Origin: Pseudomonas aegrilactucae
GTDB taxonomy: Bacteria > Pseudomonadota > Gammaproteobacteria > Pseudomonadales > Pseudomonadaceae
Reading direction: 5' to 3'
Length of the DNA: 64,000 nt
NCBI RefSeq assembly: GCF_019168305.1
Contig: NZ_JAHTBI010000011.1
Location: forward strand, 59,222 to 123,221
Below the pieces are notes generated by a model. The model did no database searches. It was given only the letters and a program-made list of their open reading frames with translations, and was not told where the DNA came from. The position numbers and the translations under genes are program-made. This document shows positions 9,670 to 17,786 of the stretch, piece after piece; the first letter of the stretch is position 1; the number at the start of each line of letters is the position of its first letter.

Positions 9670-10517
9670 GCTGAATGCTCCTCCAAAACTTGTCGAATCG
9701 CCGGTACCAGGTCGCTGGCGGCAAGCCCCCGGCCCTGTACGCCCAACCGCTCACCGGCGCAGGCATGCAGCCACACGCCCAGGCAGGCAGCATCCCAGGC
9801 GTGCATGCCCTGGGCCAGCAAGGCAGCGAGCACACCACTGAGCACATCGCCCAGGCCCGCACCGGCCATGGCCGGGTGGCCGCGGTCGCATAGCGCCAGT
9901 TGCCCGGCCGGGCTTGCCACCAGCGTGCCTGCGCCCTTGAGCACGCACACGGCGGCGTATTTGCGCGCCAGCTTGCGCGCAGCACCGGGGCGGTCGACCT
10001 GCACCGCCTCGGTAGAGATCCCCAGCAGGCGCGCGGCCTCCCCCGGGTGCGGCGTGATGATGCTGCCCGGCGCCAGCGGCAACGGTGCGCGTGCCAGCAG
10101 GTTGAGTGCATCGGCATCCCACACCTGCGCAATCGGCGCACCCACCACCGCCGAGAGCAGGCTGCGCCCCCAGGCGGCCTGCCCCAGCCCAGGTCCGACC
10201 ACCAATACCGACGCGCGTTCGATCGGCGCCATCAACTGATTGGCCGAGTGCACGCCCAGGCTCATCACCTCGGGCAGGCGTGCCAGCGCTGCCGGCAGCT
10301 GTTCGCTGCGGGTAGCCAGCGAGACCAGGCCGGCGCCGCAACGCAACGCCGCTTCTGCACTGAGCAGCACCGCACCGCCCGTGCCACGGTCACCGCCCAC
10401 CACCAGCACATGGCCGAAATCGCCCTTGTGCGCGGCGTGCGCGCGCGGCGCCAGGCTCGCCAGCGTCACGCGGGTAAGTAATTGCGGCTGATTTGCAGGG
10501 TGTTTGGTCTGAGGCAT
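9657..10517 (-). CDS. nnrD: ADP-dependent (S)-NAD(P)H-hydrate dehydratase, stand-alone
   Basis: Repairs hydrated NAD(P)H (NADHX) using ADP as phosphate donor. The 286-residue product contains the ribokinase-like carbohydrate kinase domain: VLVVGGDRGTGGAVLLSAEAA near the N-terminus, IITPHPGEAARLL in the middle and GAGLGDVLSGVLAALLAQG near the C-terminus. In many bacteria this domain is fused to an N-terminal NADHX epimerase (NnrE/YjeF_N). Here only 64 bases separate the ATG from divergent queG, so the epimerase half is not at this locus. First gene of the nnrD-tsaE-amiB-mutL-miaA-hfq run. Confidence 0.92.
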   Translation of the reverse strand: MPQTKHPANQPQLLTRVTLASLAPRAHAAHKGDFGHVLVVGGDRGTGGAVLLSAEAALRCGAGLVSLATRSEQLPAALARLPEVMSLGVHSANQLMAPIERASVLVVGPGLGQAAWGRSLLSAVVGAPIAQVWDADALNLLARAPLPLAPGSIITPHPGEAARLLGISTEAVQVDRPGAARKLARKYAAVCVLKGAGTLVASPAGQLALCDRGHPAMAGAGLGDVLSGVLAALLAQGMHAWDAACLGVWLHACAGERLGVQGRGLAASDLVPAIRQVLEEHSACQV

Positions 10518-10581
10518 GCGTCGTTCGGCTCCGATGTCTGGCAGAATTATACGCACCTGAGTCACCGTTGCCCTATTTCGC

Positions 10582-11649
10582 ATGTCTGCTCCCCTGATCG
10601 ATCTACCTGCCCTCGCCCATTCCATCAAGGAGTGGGGCCGTGAACTGGGCTTCGCGCACGTCGGCATTGCCGGCGTGGAGCTGGGCGAGCACGAACAACA
10701 CCTGGAACGCTGGCTGGCCGAGGGCTACCACGGCGAGATGGAGTACATGGGTGCGCATGGCAGCAAACGCTCGCACCCGGACGAGCTGGTGCCGGGTACC
10801 TTGCGCGTGGTGTCGCTGCGCATGGATTACCTGCCCGGTGACACGCAGATGGCGCAGTTGCTGGCCCAGCCTGAAAAAGCCTACATCTCGCGTTACGCCC
10901 TGGGCCGCGACTACCACAAGCTGGTGCGCAAGCGCGTGCAGCACCTGGCCGAGCGCATCCAGAAAGACATCGGGCCGTTCGGCTTTCGCGCCTTCGTCGA
11001 CAGCGCACCGGTGTTGGAGAAGGCCATCGCCGAACAGGCCGGGCTGGGCTGGATCGGCAAGAACACCTTGCTGCTCAACCGCAAGGCCGGCAGCTACTTC
11101 TTTTTGAGCGAATTGTTCGTCGACTTGCCGCTGCCGGTGGACGAGGCCCAGGCCACCGAGCATTGCGGGCGCTGCAGCGCCTGCCTGGAGATCTGTCCCA
11201 CCCAGGCGTTCGTGGGGCCCTATGTGCTGGATGCGCGCCGGTGCATTTCGTACCTGACCATCGAACTCAAGAGCGCGATCCCCGAAGAGCTGCGGCCGCT
11301 GATCGGCAATCGGGTGTTCGGTTGCGACGATTGCCAGATCGTGTGCCCGTGGAACCGCTTTGCGCGGCCGACCGGCGAGGCGGACTTCAAGCCGCGCCAT
11401 GGGCTGGACAATGCCGGGCTGGCCGAGCTGTTCATGTGGGATGAAGAACGCTTCCTGGCCAGCACCGAAGGCTCGCCGCTGCGCCGGGCGGGGTACGAAC
11501 GCTGGTTGCGCAACTTGGCGGTGGGGCTGGGCAATGCGCCCTCCACCATACCGGTGCTGGAGGCACTGCAGGCGCGGCGCGAGTATCCGTCGGAGCTGGT
11601 GAGGGAGCATGTGGAGTGGGCGTTGCGCCAGCATGCGGCACGCGCCTAG
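10582..11649 (+). CDS. queG: Epoxyqueuosine reductase QueG
   Basis: Cobalamin- and iron-sulfur-dependent enzyme that reduces epoxyqueuosine to queuosine at position 34 of tRNAs. The 355-residue protein starts MSAPLIDLPALAHSIKEWG and has two 4Fe-4S ligand clusters, HCGRCSACLEICPTQAF (around residue 195) and CDDCQIVCPWNRF (around residue 250), with the VDSAPVLEKAIAEQAGLGWIG cofactor-binding region before them. Divergent from nnrD, a conserved arrangement in gammaproteobacteria. Confidence 0.97.
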   Translation: MSAPLIDLPALAHSIKEWGRELGFAHVGIAGVELGEHEQHLERWLAEGYHGEMEYMGAHGSKRSHPDELVPGTLRVVSLRMDYLPGDTQMAQLLAQPEKAYISRYALGRDYHKLVRKRVQHLAERIQKDIGPFGFRAFVDSAPVLEKAIAEQAGLGWIGKNTLLLNRKAGSYFFLSELFVDLPLPVDEAQATEHCGRCSACLEICPTQAFVGPYVLDARRCISYLTIELKSAIPEELRPLIGNRVFGCDDCQIVCPWNRFARPTGEADFKPRHGLDNAGLAELFMWDEERFLASTEGSPLRRAGYERWLRNLAVGLGNAPSTIPVLEALQARREYPSELVREHVEWALRQHAARA

Positions 11650-11660
11650 AGCGGCGGCGC

Positions 11661-11742
11661 GGCCTTCGCTGGCAAGCCAGCTCCCACAGGGTCTTGGGTG
11701 CGCGGCATAACCCTGTGGGAGCTGGCTTGCCAGCGAAGAGGC
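11661..11742. repeat. Inverted pair of REP elements
   Basis: Two facing copies of the palindromic unit TTCGCTGGCAAGCCAGCTCCCACAGG and its complement are separated by about 22 bases of unrelated sequence, between the 3' ends of queG and the TRIC-like gene. This is the ~35-base REP family of P. putida. The pair can fold into a long hairpin. Confidence 0.9.
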
Positions 11743-11758
11743 CAGCACCGGCGATAGA

Positions 11759-12370
11759 TCAATGCTCGTCGTTGTACTGGAACTTCGGCATTTCCCAGTG
11801 AAAGCGGATCGCCAGCAACCTGATCAGGAACCCGCCAAACAGCGTCAGCAGAATCGCCTGCTCACCCGGCACCTTGAAGTACACACAGCCCAGGTAGAAC
11901 CACGCGGCCAGGAACGACACGCTGGCATACAGCTCGCGCCGGAAGATCAGCGGAATATCGTTGCAGAAGATATCCCGCAAAATCCCGCCAAACACCCCGG
12001 TGATCACGCCGCTGATCGACGCCACAAGCATGCCCTGGCCCATTTCCAGTGCCGTCATGCAGCCGATCAGGGTAAAGGCCACCAACCCCAGCGCATCGAG
12101 CACCAGGAACAATGAACGCAAGTGGCGCATCAGCGGGGCGATGAAGATGGTGGTCAACGCCGCCACGCTGGTCAGCACCAGGTACTCCGGGTGCTTGACC
12201 CAGGTGAGCGGGTAGTGCCCCAGCAGCACATCACGCACCGAACCGCCCCCCAGGGCGGTGACGCAGGCGATCAGCACCACGCCGAACCAGTCCATGCCGC
12301 GCCGGCCAGCCGACAACGCGCCAGTCATGGCTTCGGCGGTGATGGCAATCAAGTAGAGCATCAACAACAT
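11759..12370 (-). CDS. TRIC-type (UPF0126) membrane protein
   Basis: A 203-residue integral membrane protein with about seven hydrophobic segments, built as an internal duplication: each half carries a Gly-rich helix ending in GxxRD (GGGSVRDVLLG around residue 43 and GGILRDIFCN around residue 130). This matches the bacterial trimeric intracellular cation channel family (YadS/YicG relatives), thought to conduct monovalent cations. The substrate here is not visible from sequence. Monocistronic, convergent with queG. Confidence 0.88.
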   Translation of the reverse strand: MLLMLYLIAITAEAMTGALSAGRRGMDWFGVVLIACVTALGGGSVRDVLLGHYPLTWVKHPEYLVLTSVAALTTIFIAPLMRHLRSLFLVLDALGLVAFTLIGCMTALEMGQGMLVASISGVITGVFGGILRDIFCNDIPLIFRRELYASVSFLAAWFYLGCVYFKVPGEQAILLTLFGGFLIRLLAIRFHWEMPKFQYNDEH

Positions 12371-12460
12371 GGTGCAGGTCCGTGCAAAGAGGCGCGCAGT
12401 CTACCCAGTTGCCTCAGGCACCAAAAGGGGGCGCGCCAACGATTGTTGACGCAACCCGGG

Positions 12461-13003
12461 TCAGAACTTGATGAAGTGCTCGCGGTAGTGACGCAGTTCG
12501 GCGATCGACTCGCGAATATCGTCAAGCGCCAGGTGCGTACCGCCCTTCTTGAAACTGTCGCGTACCTCCGGGGCCCAGCGCGCGGCCAGTTCCTTGAGGG
12601 TCGAGACATCCAGGTTGCGGTAATGGAAGAAGTTCTCCAGCTCGCGCATGTGGCGGTACAGGAAACGGCGGTCCTGGCAGATGCTGTTGCCGCAGATCGG
12701 CGACTTGCCCTTGGGCACCCACTGCTCCAGGAAGCTGATGGTCTGGGCCTGGGCCTGGGCCATGCTGACCTTGCTCTCGCGCACGCGCTGGGTCAGGCCC
12801 GAGCCGCCGTGGGTGCGGGTGTTCCACTCGTCCATGCGCGCCAGCACTTCATCGCTGTGGTGGATGGCGATCACCGGGCCTTCGGCCAGGGTGTTCAGGT
12901 CACTGTCGGTGACGATGGTGGCCATCTCGATGATGACGTCGCTGTCCGGATCCAGGCCGGTCATTTCCAGATCGATCCAGATCAGGTTTTGTGGATTCTG
13001 CAT
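12461..13003 (-). CDS. orn: Oligoribonuclease
   Basis: 3'-5' exonuclease that degrades dinucleotides, the last step of RNA turnover; in Pseudomonas it also clears pGpG from cyclic di-GMP breakdown. The 180-residue product has the DEDDh signature: Exo [14 protein letters not shown] near the N-terminus, the acidic residues of the middle segment, and the C-terminal [21 protein letters not shown] with the catalytic His and Asp. Divergent from rsgA with about 100 bases between them, the usual orn/rsgA pairing. Confidence 0.98.
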   Translation of the reverse strand: MQNPQNLIWIDLEMTGLDPDSDVIIEMATIVTDSDLNTLAEGPVIAIHHSDEVLARMDEWNTRTHGGSGLTQRVRESKVSMAQAQAQTISFLEQWVPKGKSPICGNSICQDRRFLYRHMRELENFFHYRNLDVSTLKELAARWAPEVRDSFKKGGTHLALDDIRESIAELRHYREHFIKF

Positions 13004-13104
13004 GGTTATGCTCCTCGGTAGGTGCGCAGTTTAGCCTAGTGGGGCGTGCTAGACTCGACGCCGTTGCACCCTCACACGCTTTGCTTTAACGACACGAGAC
13101 TTTC

Positions 13105-14136
13105 ATGGCCAAACGCCAGCTCAATCGCCGCCAGAACTGGCGCATCGAAAAAATCCAGGGTGAGCGCGCCGCCCGCGCTGCCAAACGCGAACAGCACACG
13201 CTGGACACCCTTGAAGGCGGTGATTTGGGCGCCGAGCAACTGGGCCTGGTGATTGCGCACTTTGGCGTACAGGTCGAAGTCGAGGCCCAGGACGGCGACG
13301 TGGCGGGCCAGGTGTTCCGTTGCCACCTGCGCGCCAACCTGCCGGCGCTGGTCACCGGCGACAAGGTGGTGTGGCGCGCCGGCAACCAGGGCATTGGCGT
13401 GATCGTGGCGCAGATGCCACGCCATACCGAGCTGTGCCGCCCCGACAGCCGTGGTCAGCTCAAGCCGGTGGCGGCCAACGTCGACCTGATCGTGATCGTG
13501 TTCGCACCGGCGCCCGAGCCGCATGCCAACCTGATCGACCGCTACCTGGTGGCGGCCGAGCATGCCGGCATTCGCCCGTTGCTGCTGCTGAACAAGGCCG
13601 ACCTGATCGACGAGCAGAATGCGCCGGCGCTGAATGCGCTGCTGGCGGTGTACCGTCAGTTGGGTTATCCGTTGCTGGAAGTGTCGGCGCACCACGGTGA
13701 CGGCATGCAGCAGCTGCAAACGCTGCTCGATGGGCACATCAGCGTGTTCGTCGGCCAGTCTGGCGTGGGCAAGTCGTCGCTGGTCAACAGCCTGCTGCCC
13801 GATGTCGACACCCGCGTGGGCGAGCTGTCGGAGTGGTCGGGCCAGGGCCAGCACACCACCACCACCGCACGCCTGTATCACTTCCCGGGGGGCGGTGAGC
13901 TGATCGACTCGCCGGGTATTCGCGAGTTTGGCCTGGGGCATGTGAGCCGTGCGGATGTCGAAGCCGGCTTCATCGAGTTCAACGACCTGATCGGCACCTG
14001 CCGCTTCCGTGACTGCAAGCATGACCGCGAGCCAGGTTGCGCGCTGCTCAAGGCGCTGGAAGACGGGCGCGTGCAGCAGCAGCGCATGAACAGCTACCGC
14101 TCGATCATTGCCAGCTTGCCGCAGGACACCTACTGA
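13105..14136 (+). CDS. rsgA: Ribosome small-subunit-dependent GTPase RsgA
   Basis: Late 30S assembly factor. The 343 residues show an N-terminal OB fold, a circularly permuted GTPase (G4 NKADL before G1 [10 protein letters not shown], then G3 DSPGIREFG), and a C-terminal zinc knuckle [14 protein letters not shown]. The start [14 protein letters not shown] is basic as usual for the family. The stop lies three bases from the convergent small gene at 14140. Confidence 0.98.
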   Translation: MAKRQLNRRQNWRIEKIQGERAARAAKREQHTLDTLEGGDLGAEQLGLVIAHFGVQVEVEAQDGDVAGQVFRCHLRANLPALVTGDKVVWRAGNQGIGVIVAQMPRHTELCRPDSRGQLKPVAANVDLIVIVFAPAPEPHANLIDRYLVAAEHAGIRPLLLLNKADLIDEQNAPALNALLAVYRQLGYPLLEVSAHHGDGMQQLQTLLDGHISVFVGQSGVGKSSLVNSLLPDVDTRVGELSEWSGQGQHTTTTARLYHFPGGGELIDSPGIREFGLGHVSRADVEAGFIEFNDLIGTCRFRDCKHDREPGCALLKALEDGRVQQQRMNSYRSIIASLPQDTY

Positions 14137-14139
14137 CGG

Positions 14140-14427
14140 TCATGGCGCACGCGTTTGCTCGGTGAACATCGCGTGCGCCACATCCTCGACCAGCGCCTTG
14201 GACATACCGGTCAGGTAATGCGCCGCCCAGATCAGCTTACCGTCCGGCTCGATACCGGCTTGCAGGGTGAGCTTGCAGGCGCAACTGAGCAGCAGGGCCG
14301 ATTGCTCCAGCGCGTAGTCGGCATTGTGGCCGGGCTGTACGCGAAACAGGCACTCGGCGGTTGGCCCGCCCTCACCTTCACCGAAGGTGCCCACGCCCAG
14401 GGTGACGAAGACTGAATCGTTTTCCAT
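14140..14427 (-). CDS. Small DUF3077-like protein
   Basis: A 95-residue protein: MENDSVFVTLGVGTFG, then LFRVQPGHNADYALEQSALLLSCACKLT-type sequence and WAAHYLTGMSKALVEDVAHAM. This layout (FRV..G....EALE.AS.LL.CA, then W...YL..MAKALVED) matches the short Pseudomonas-restricted DUF3077 family as I know it. No signal peptide or membrane segment; function unknown. Convergent with rsgA with a 3-base gap. Confidence 0.7.
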   Translation of the reverse strand: MENDSVFVTLGVGTFGEGEGGPTAECLFRVQPGHNADYALEQSALLLSCACKLTLQAGIEPDGKLIWAAHYLTGMSKALVEDVAHAMFTEQTRAP

Positions 14428-14471
14428 TCGTGAATCTCCCGAAGAACACCTTTCATTGACTGTTCCGACGC

Positions 14472-14555
14472 TTTCGCTGGCAAGCCAGCTCCCACAGGGA
14501 TAGCGCTCATCTTGAGGGCGGCGGGTTACCTGTGGGAGCTGGCTTGCCAGCGAAC
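14472..14555. repeat. Inverted pair of REP elements
   Basis: TTTCGCTGGCAAGCCAGCTC and the facing GAGCTGGCTTGCCAGCGAA copies flank about 30 bases between the two small minus-strand genes. Same REP family as the other copies in the window. It lies downstream of the 14575-14802 gene and upstream of the DUF3077-like gene. Confidence 0.9.
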
Positions 14556-14574
14556 GAGCGCGAAGCGCTCGCGA

Positions 14575-14802
14575 TCAGTGCCTGACCTGAACCTTGCTCA
14601 GGGCCATTTCAAGCAGGCTGCGCGCATGCTCGATCTCGTGCATGGCCGCCATGCTCAACTGCAACTGGGGTGGTTTGGCATGCAACTGCACCGCCTGCTG
14701 GGTCACGGTGAGTGCGCAGGACAGGTACTCCGATACCTGGACGAGGATGTCCTCAAGGGAGAGATGAATGTGATGCGGTGGATCGGGGACGATTTTCAGC
14801 AT
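14575..14802 (-). CDS. Small helical protein related to the Pseudomonas DUF3077/DUF6124 type
   Basis: A 75-residue product starting MLKIVPDPPHHIHLS with a GGAGG ribosome site before the ATG at 14802. It continues as two predicted helices (LEDILVQVSEYLSCALTVTQ and MHEIEHARSLLEMALSKVQ). The MxKxxPxPP start and the final H.IE.A..L...AL pattern recall short Pseudomonas proteins annotated as DUF6124, and the two-helix layout resembles its neighbour at 14140. Family assignment is tentative and function is unknown. Confidence 0.65.
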   Translation of the reverse strand: MLKIVPDPPHHIHLSLEDILVQVSEYLSCALTVTQQAVQLHAKPPQLQLSMAAMHEIEHARSLLEMALSKVQVRH

Positions 14803-15275
14803 GGGACCTCCGGTGGTGGAGTCGCCCACATCTGCTGTCAAACAAATGGGTGGCAACTGTACGCGGGTTGACAGACCGATCACCGGGACTCGGCGCACAC
14901 GAGTGTGCCCCACGCACAGTCGCCATAAGCGCTTGCATGTCCACGATAAGATCGGCCTGTCAAAACCGGTCGCTGAGTGTCAACGACCACCTGAGACTAG
15001 AGCCCTACCGTGACCACCGCAATGGCTGAAAAGCGGCAAAAGTATGATTGGGAAGGAGCCTACAGGGAATAGGGAAATTCCGAAGATTCTTGTCATCCAC
15101 AGCCCTGTAGGAGCCGGCCTTGCCGGCGAAGGTGGCAGGGGCTGCAACAAACTTGTAAGCCCTTTCTCTTGGTCGCGTAGGCAACGTCCTGATTCCATCC
15201 AGTGACTTGCACCAGGGGCCGTAATCATCAAAGGTAGCCCGGCCCTGAACACTGCCTCCACCAAGGGACACCCGG
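14803..15275. other. Noncoding stretch with one divergent REP copy
   Basis: Most of these 473 bases hold no credible gene. A single, variant REP copy (CTGTAGGAGCCGGCCTTGCCGGCGAAGG) lies at about 15104-15132, with the core GCCGGCCTTGCCGGC instead of GCTGGCTTGCCAGC. The right part (about 15140-15275) has no signal I can name apart from a weak GGGACACCCGG before the next ATG. Base composition is lower in GC than the neighbours, which fits an inserted or decaying segment. Confidence 0.5.
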
Positions 15276-15734
15276 ATGCCCGTCTCACTCCTCTACTGCC
15301 GCACCGACCTGGACGCCGCCCTGGCCATCAGCGAGCACCTGCGCCTGGAAGGTGTCACCACCTGCCTTGAAGCCATCGACACCCCGGCCGACGATGCCTG
15401 CACCGTCAGTGCACGGGTGCGGCGCAACCTGCACCACTGCACACACCTGATCGCGCTGGTGTCCAGCAACACCTGCAACGCCTGGTGGGTACCCTTCGCG
15501 CTGGGTGTGGCCTGCGCCGTCGAACGCCGCGTGAGCACGTTCCAGCTGGCCGCTCCGGATGCCCCCGGCTACCTCCATGCGTGGCCGCGAATGGCCCACG
15601 CCTGGGACCTGGACCTGTTCATCAGCGCCTATCGCCTGGAGCACACACTGGGCCGACTGCACGGCACCGGCGCCGAGGACAGCGCACAGCGGTTCCATGC
15701 CGAGCTCAAGGCCAGCATCGGGCGCGGTTACTGA
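15276..15734 (+). CDS. TIR-like domain protein, apparently lacking the catalytic Glu
   Basis: The 152-residue soluble protein reads as a single TIR fold. Strand A plus box 1 is SLLYCRTDLDAALAISEHL (residues 4-22), the second strand is GVTTCLEAID, then VSARVRRNLHHCTHLIALVS (where TIR domains have the I...I..S...I.VLS pattern), then NAWWVPFALGVA (residues 68-79). In NADase TIR proteins the last block is W-V-x-x-E; here the Glu position is Ala75. There is no membrane segment and no fused effector or sensor domain. Neighbours are motility genes and small unknown genes, with no recognisable TIR partner. Fold assignment is by eye and needs a profile search. Confidence 0.6.
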   Translation: MPVSLLYCRTDLDAALAISEHLRLEGVTTCLEAIDTPADDACTVSARVRRNLHHCTHLIALVSSNTCNAWWVPFALGVACAVERRVSTFQLAAPDAPGYLHAWPRMAHAWDLDLFISAYRLEHTLGRLHGTGAEDSAQRFHAELKASIGRGY

Positions 15735-15760
15735 AATGCCAACGCCCACACAGCACAAGG

Positions 15761-15786
15761 CCCGCCAGGATCACTCCGGGCGGGCG
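15761..15786. terminator. Hairpin between the convergent TIR-like gene and motB
   Basis: GCCCGCCAGGA (15761-15771) pairs with TCCGGGCGGGC (15776-15786) with one mismatch around TCAC. It lies 27 bases past the TIR-like stop and 16 bases past the motB stop on the other strand. There is no T run, so it is probably a weak bidirectional terminator. Confidence 0.5.
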
Positions 15787-15801
15787 CCGCCGACAGCCGT
15801 T

Positions 15802-16800
15802 CTACGGCTGCTTGGGCTCGTCCATCTTCAACACGCCATCCTCGAAGATGTTCAGCTTCTCGCGCAACTCGCGCGGCTGCATCGGCTCGGGGGCCGGCAC
15901 CGCAGGTGCCGCACCAGGCTCAGGTGCAGCGTCCGGGGTCGCCGGCGAAGTCTGCTCGCCTTCGATGTTGCGCTGCGCCTTCTTGGTCAGCACGATGATG
16001 TCGATACGACGGTTCACCGGGTTGAACGGGTGCTCGCGGTCGAACAGCGACGAGGACGCATAGCCCACCACACGCGCCACCTGCGGGTCCGGGTAGCCAC
16101 CGGCAACCAGCGCACGACGCGCCGCGTTGGCCCGGTTGGCCGACAGCTCCCAGTTGCCGTAGTCACCAGTGCCGGCGTACGGCTTGGCATCGGTGTGGCC
16201 ACTGATGCTGATCTTGTTCGGCACCGCCTTGATGGTGTCGGCCATGGCCAGCAGGATGTCTTCGAAATACGGCTGCAGGCGCGCACTGCCCAGGTCGAAC
16301 ATCGGCCGGTTCTCGGCATCCATGATCTGGATGCGCAGACCGTCCTGGGTGATCTCGAACAGGATCTGGTCCTTGAACTTCTGCAGTTGCGGGTTTTCTT
16401 CGACCTTGTTCTGCAACTCCTGCAGCAACAGATTCAGGCGCTCTTTCTCGACCTGCTCGGCCATGGTCTCGACCTTGTCCTGGTCCATCTGGAGGCTGGT
16501 GTCAGGCGTCGGCTCGGACTGTACCTCGGGGTTGATGGTCTTTTCCGGCGCAAGCTCGGGCGAACCACCCAGGTCGATGATGTACGGCGTACCGCTCTCG
16601 GAGAACCCGATCGGGTCCTTGAAGTAGCCGGCAATGGCGATCTTCTGCTCGGGTGTGGCGGTCGACAGCAACCACAGCACCAGGAAGAACGCCATCATCG
16701 CCGTGGCGAAGTCGGCGAACGCGATCTTCCAGGCGCCGCCGTGGTGGCCGCCGCCAAAGCGCTTGACGCGCTTGATGATAATCGGCTGATTGTTTTCCAT
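15802..16800 (-). CDS. motB: Flagellar motor stator protein MotB
   Basis: Peptidoglycan-anchored half of the proton-driven flagellar stator. The 332-residue protein has a basic N-terminus, one membrane helix with the proton-binding Asp30 in AFADFATAMMAFFLV, a plug/linker region, and an OmpA-like peptidoglycan-binding domain (ISGHTDAKPYAG, then ELSANRANAARRAL and VNRRIDIIVL). A Pro/Ala-rich tail follows. Its start lies 3 bases after the motA stop. Confidence 0.97.
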   Translation of the reverse strand: MENNQPIIIKRVKRFGGGHHGGAWKIAFADFATAMMAFFLVLWLLSTATPEQKIAIAGYFKDPIGFSESGTPYIIDLGGSPELAPEKTINPEVQSEPTPDTSLQMDQDKVETMAEQVEKERLNLLLQELQNKVEENPQLQKFKDQILFEITQDGLRIQIMDAENRPMFDLGSARLQPYFEDILLAMADTIKAVPNKISISGHTDAKPYAGTGDYGNWELSANRANAARRALVAGGYPDPQVARVVGYASSSLFDREHPFNPVNRRIDIIVLTKKAQRNIEGEQTSPATPDAAPEPGAAPAVPAPEPMQPRELREKLNIFEDGVLKMDEPKQP

Positions 16801-16803
16801 GGA

Positions 16804-17655
16804 TCAGCGACCGCGAACTGCTTGTTCCAGCTCGGCAAAGCTCGGACGGTGCTTGGGGTACAGCACCTTGCGACCGAACTCCACGGCCAGCGACGGCGGC
16901 ATGCCGGACGCCGACGCCACCAGCGACGCCTTGATCGCCTCGTACACGTTGACCTCTTCCTTGGCATCGTGGGCCAGGGAGGTGGCCAGCGGGCCGAAGA
17001 AGCCGTACGCCGCCAGAATACCGAAGAAGGTACCCACCAGCGCCGCCCCCACGTGCAGGCCGATGGACGCCTGGTCGCCCTCGCCCAGCGAGGCCATGGT
17101 CACCACGATACCCAGTACCGCCGCGACGATACCGAAGCCGGGCATGCCGTCGGCGATGCCGGTGACGGCGTGCGACGGATGCTCGAGCTCTTCCTTCATG
17201 CTCAGCAGCTCCATGTCGAACAGGCCCTCGAGTTCGTGCGGGGCCATGTTGCCGGTGGACATGATGCGCAGGTAGTCGCAGATGTACGCGGTCATGCGGT
17301 CATCCTTGAGCACCGCCGGGTACTTGGCGAAGATCGGGCTGGCCGAGGCGTCTTCGATGTCGCCCTCGATCGCCATCATGCCTTCGCGGCGGCTCTTGTT
17401 GAGAATTTCGTAGACCAGGCCCAGCACTTCTATATAGAAGGTGTGCGAGAAGCGCGAACCGAACATGCTCAGCGACTTCTTGATCACATGCATGGTCATG
17501 TAGCTGGGGTTGGCCTGCAGGAACGCACCGAAGGCCGCACCACCGATGATCAGCACTTCGAAAGGCTGAATCAGTGCCGCGATCTTGCCGTGAGAAAGAA
17601 CATATCCGCCAAGCACGCTCGCGAATACGACGATGATGCCGATAATTTTAGCCAT
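16804..17655 (-). CDS. motA: Flagellar motor stator protein MotA
   Basis: Four-helix inner-membrane subunit of the stator that works with MotB to drive the flagellar motor. Length 283 residues; N-terminal membrane pair (IIGIIVVFASVLGGYVLSHG, then the FEVLIIGGAAFGAFLQANP helix), a cytoplasmic charged domain, and the second pair of helices around residues 170-220 (DGMPGFGIVAAVLGIVV and HVGAALVGTFFGILAAYG). Motor genes sit apart from any flagellar cluster here, as is common in Pseudomonas. Confidence 0.97.
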   Translation of the reverse strand: MAKIIGIIVVFASVLGGYVLSHGKIAALIQPFEVLIIGGAAFGAFLQANPSYMTMHVIKKSLSMFGSRFSHTFYIEVLGLVYEILNKSRREGMMAIEGDIEDASASPIFAKYPAVLKDDRMTAYICDYLRIMSTGNMAPHELEGLFDMELLSMKEELEHPSHAVTGIADGMPGFGIVAAVLGIVVTMASLGEGDQASIGLHVGAALVGTFFGILAAYGFFGPLATSLAHDAKEEVNVYEAIKASLVASASGMPPSLAVEFGRKVLYPKHRPSFAELEQAVRGR

Positions 17656-17786
17656 AGATTGGAAGCACTTACTGTCGTGGTCAGGGTCGGGGGCGCAAGT
17701 TCGTAAAACTCTTCTTCTACTTATCGGCAGTTCTGCGCCAGACTATAGCCAGTCAAAGTGAAAAGCCAGTTCGGCCACCGTCCAGC

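Noticed and set aside
14980..15288. A ~100-codon minus-strand frame in the gap before the TIR-like gene
   Set aside because: It runs through the variant REP copy and is Pro/Ser/Arg rich without ribosome site; typical of spurious REP-derived frames.
14140..15734. The TIR-like island considered as an active defence system
   Set aside because: There is no second defence component (nuclease, SIR2, nucleotide sensor or ATPase) and the key Glu appears replaced, so only the single-gene observation is kept.
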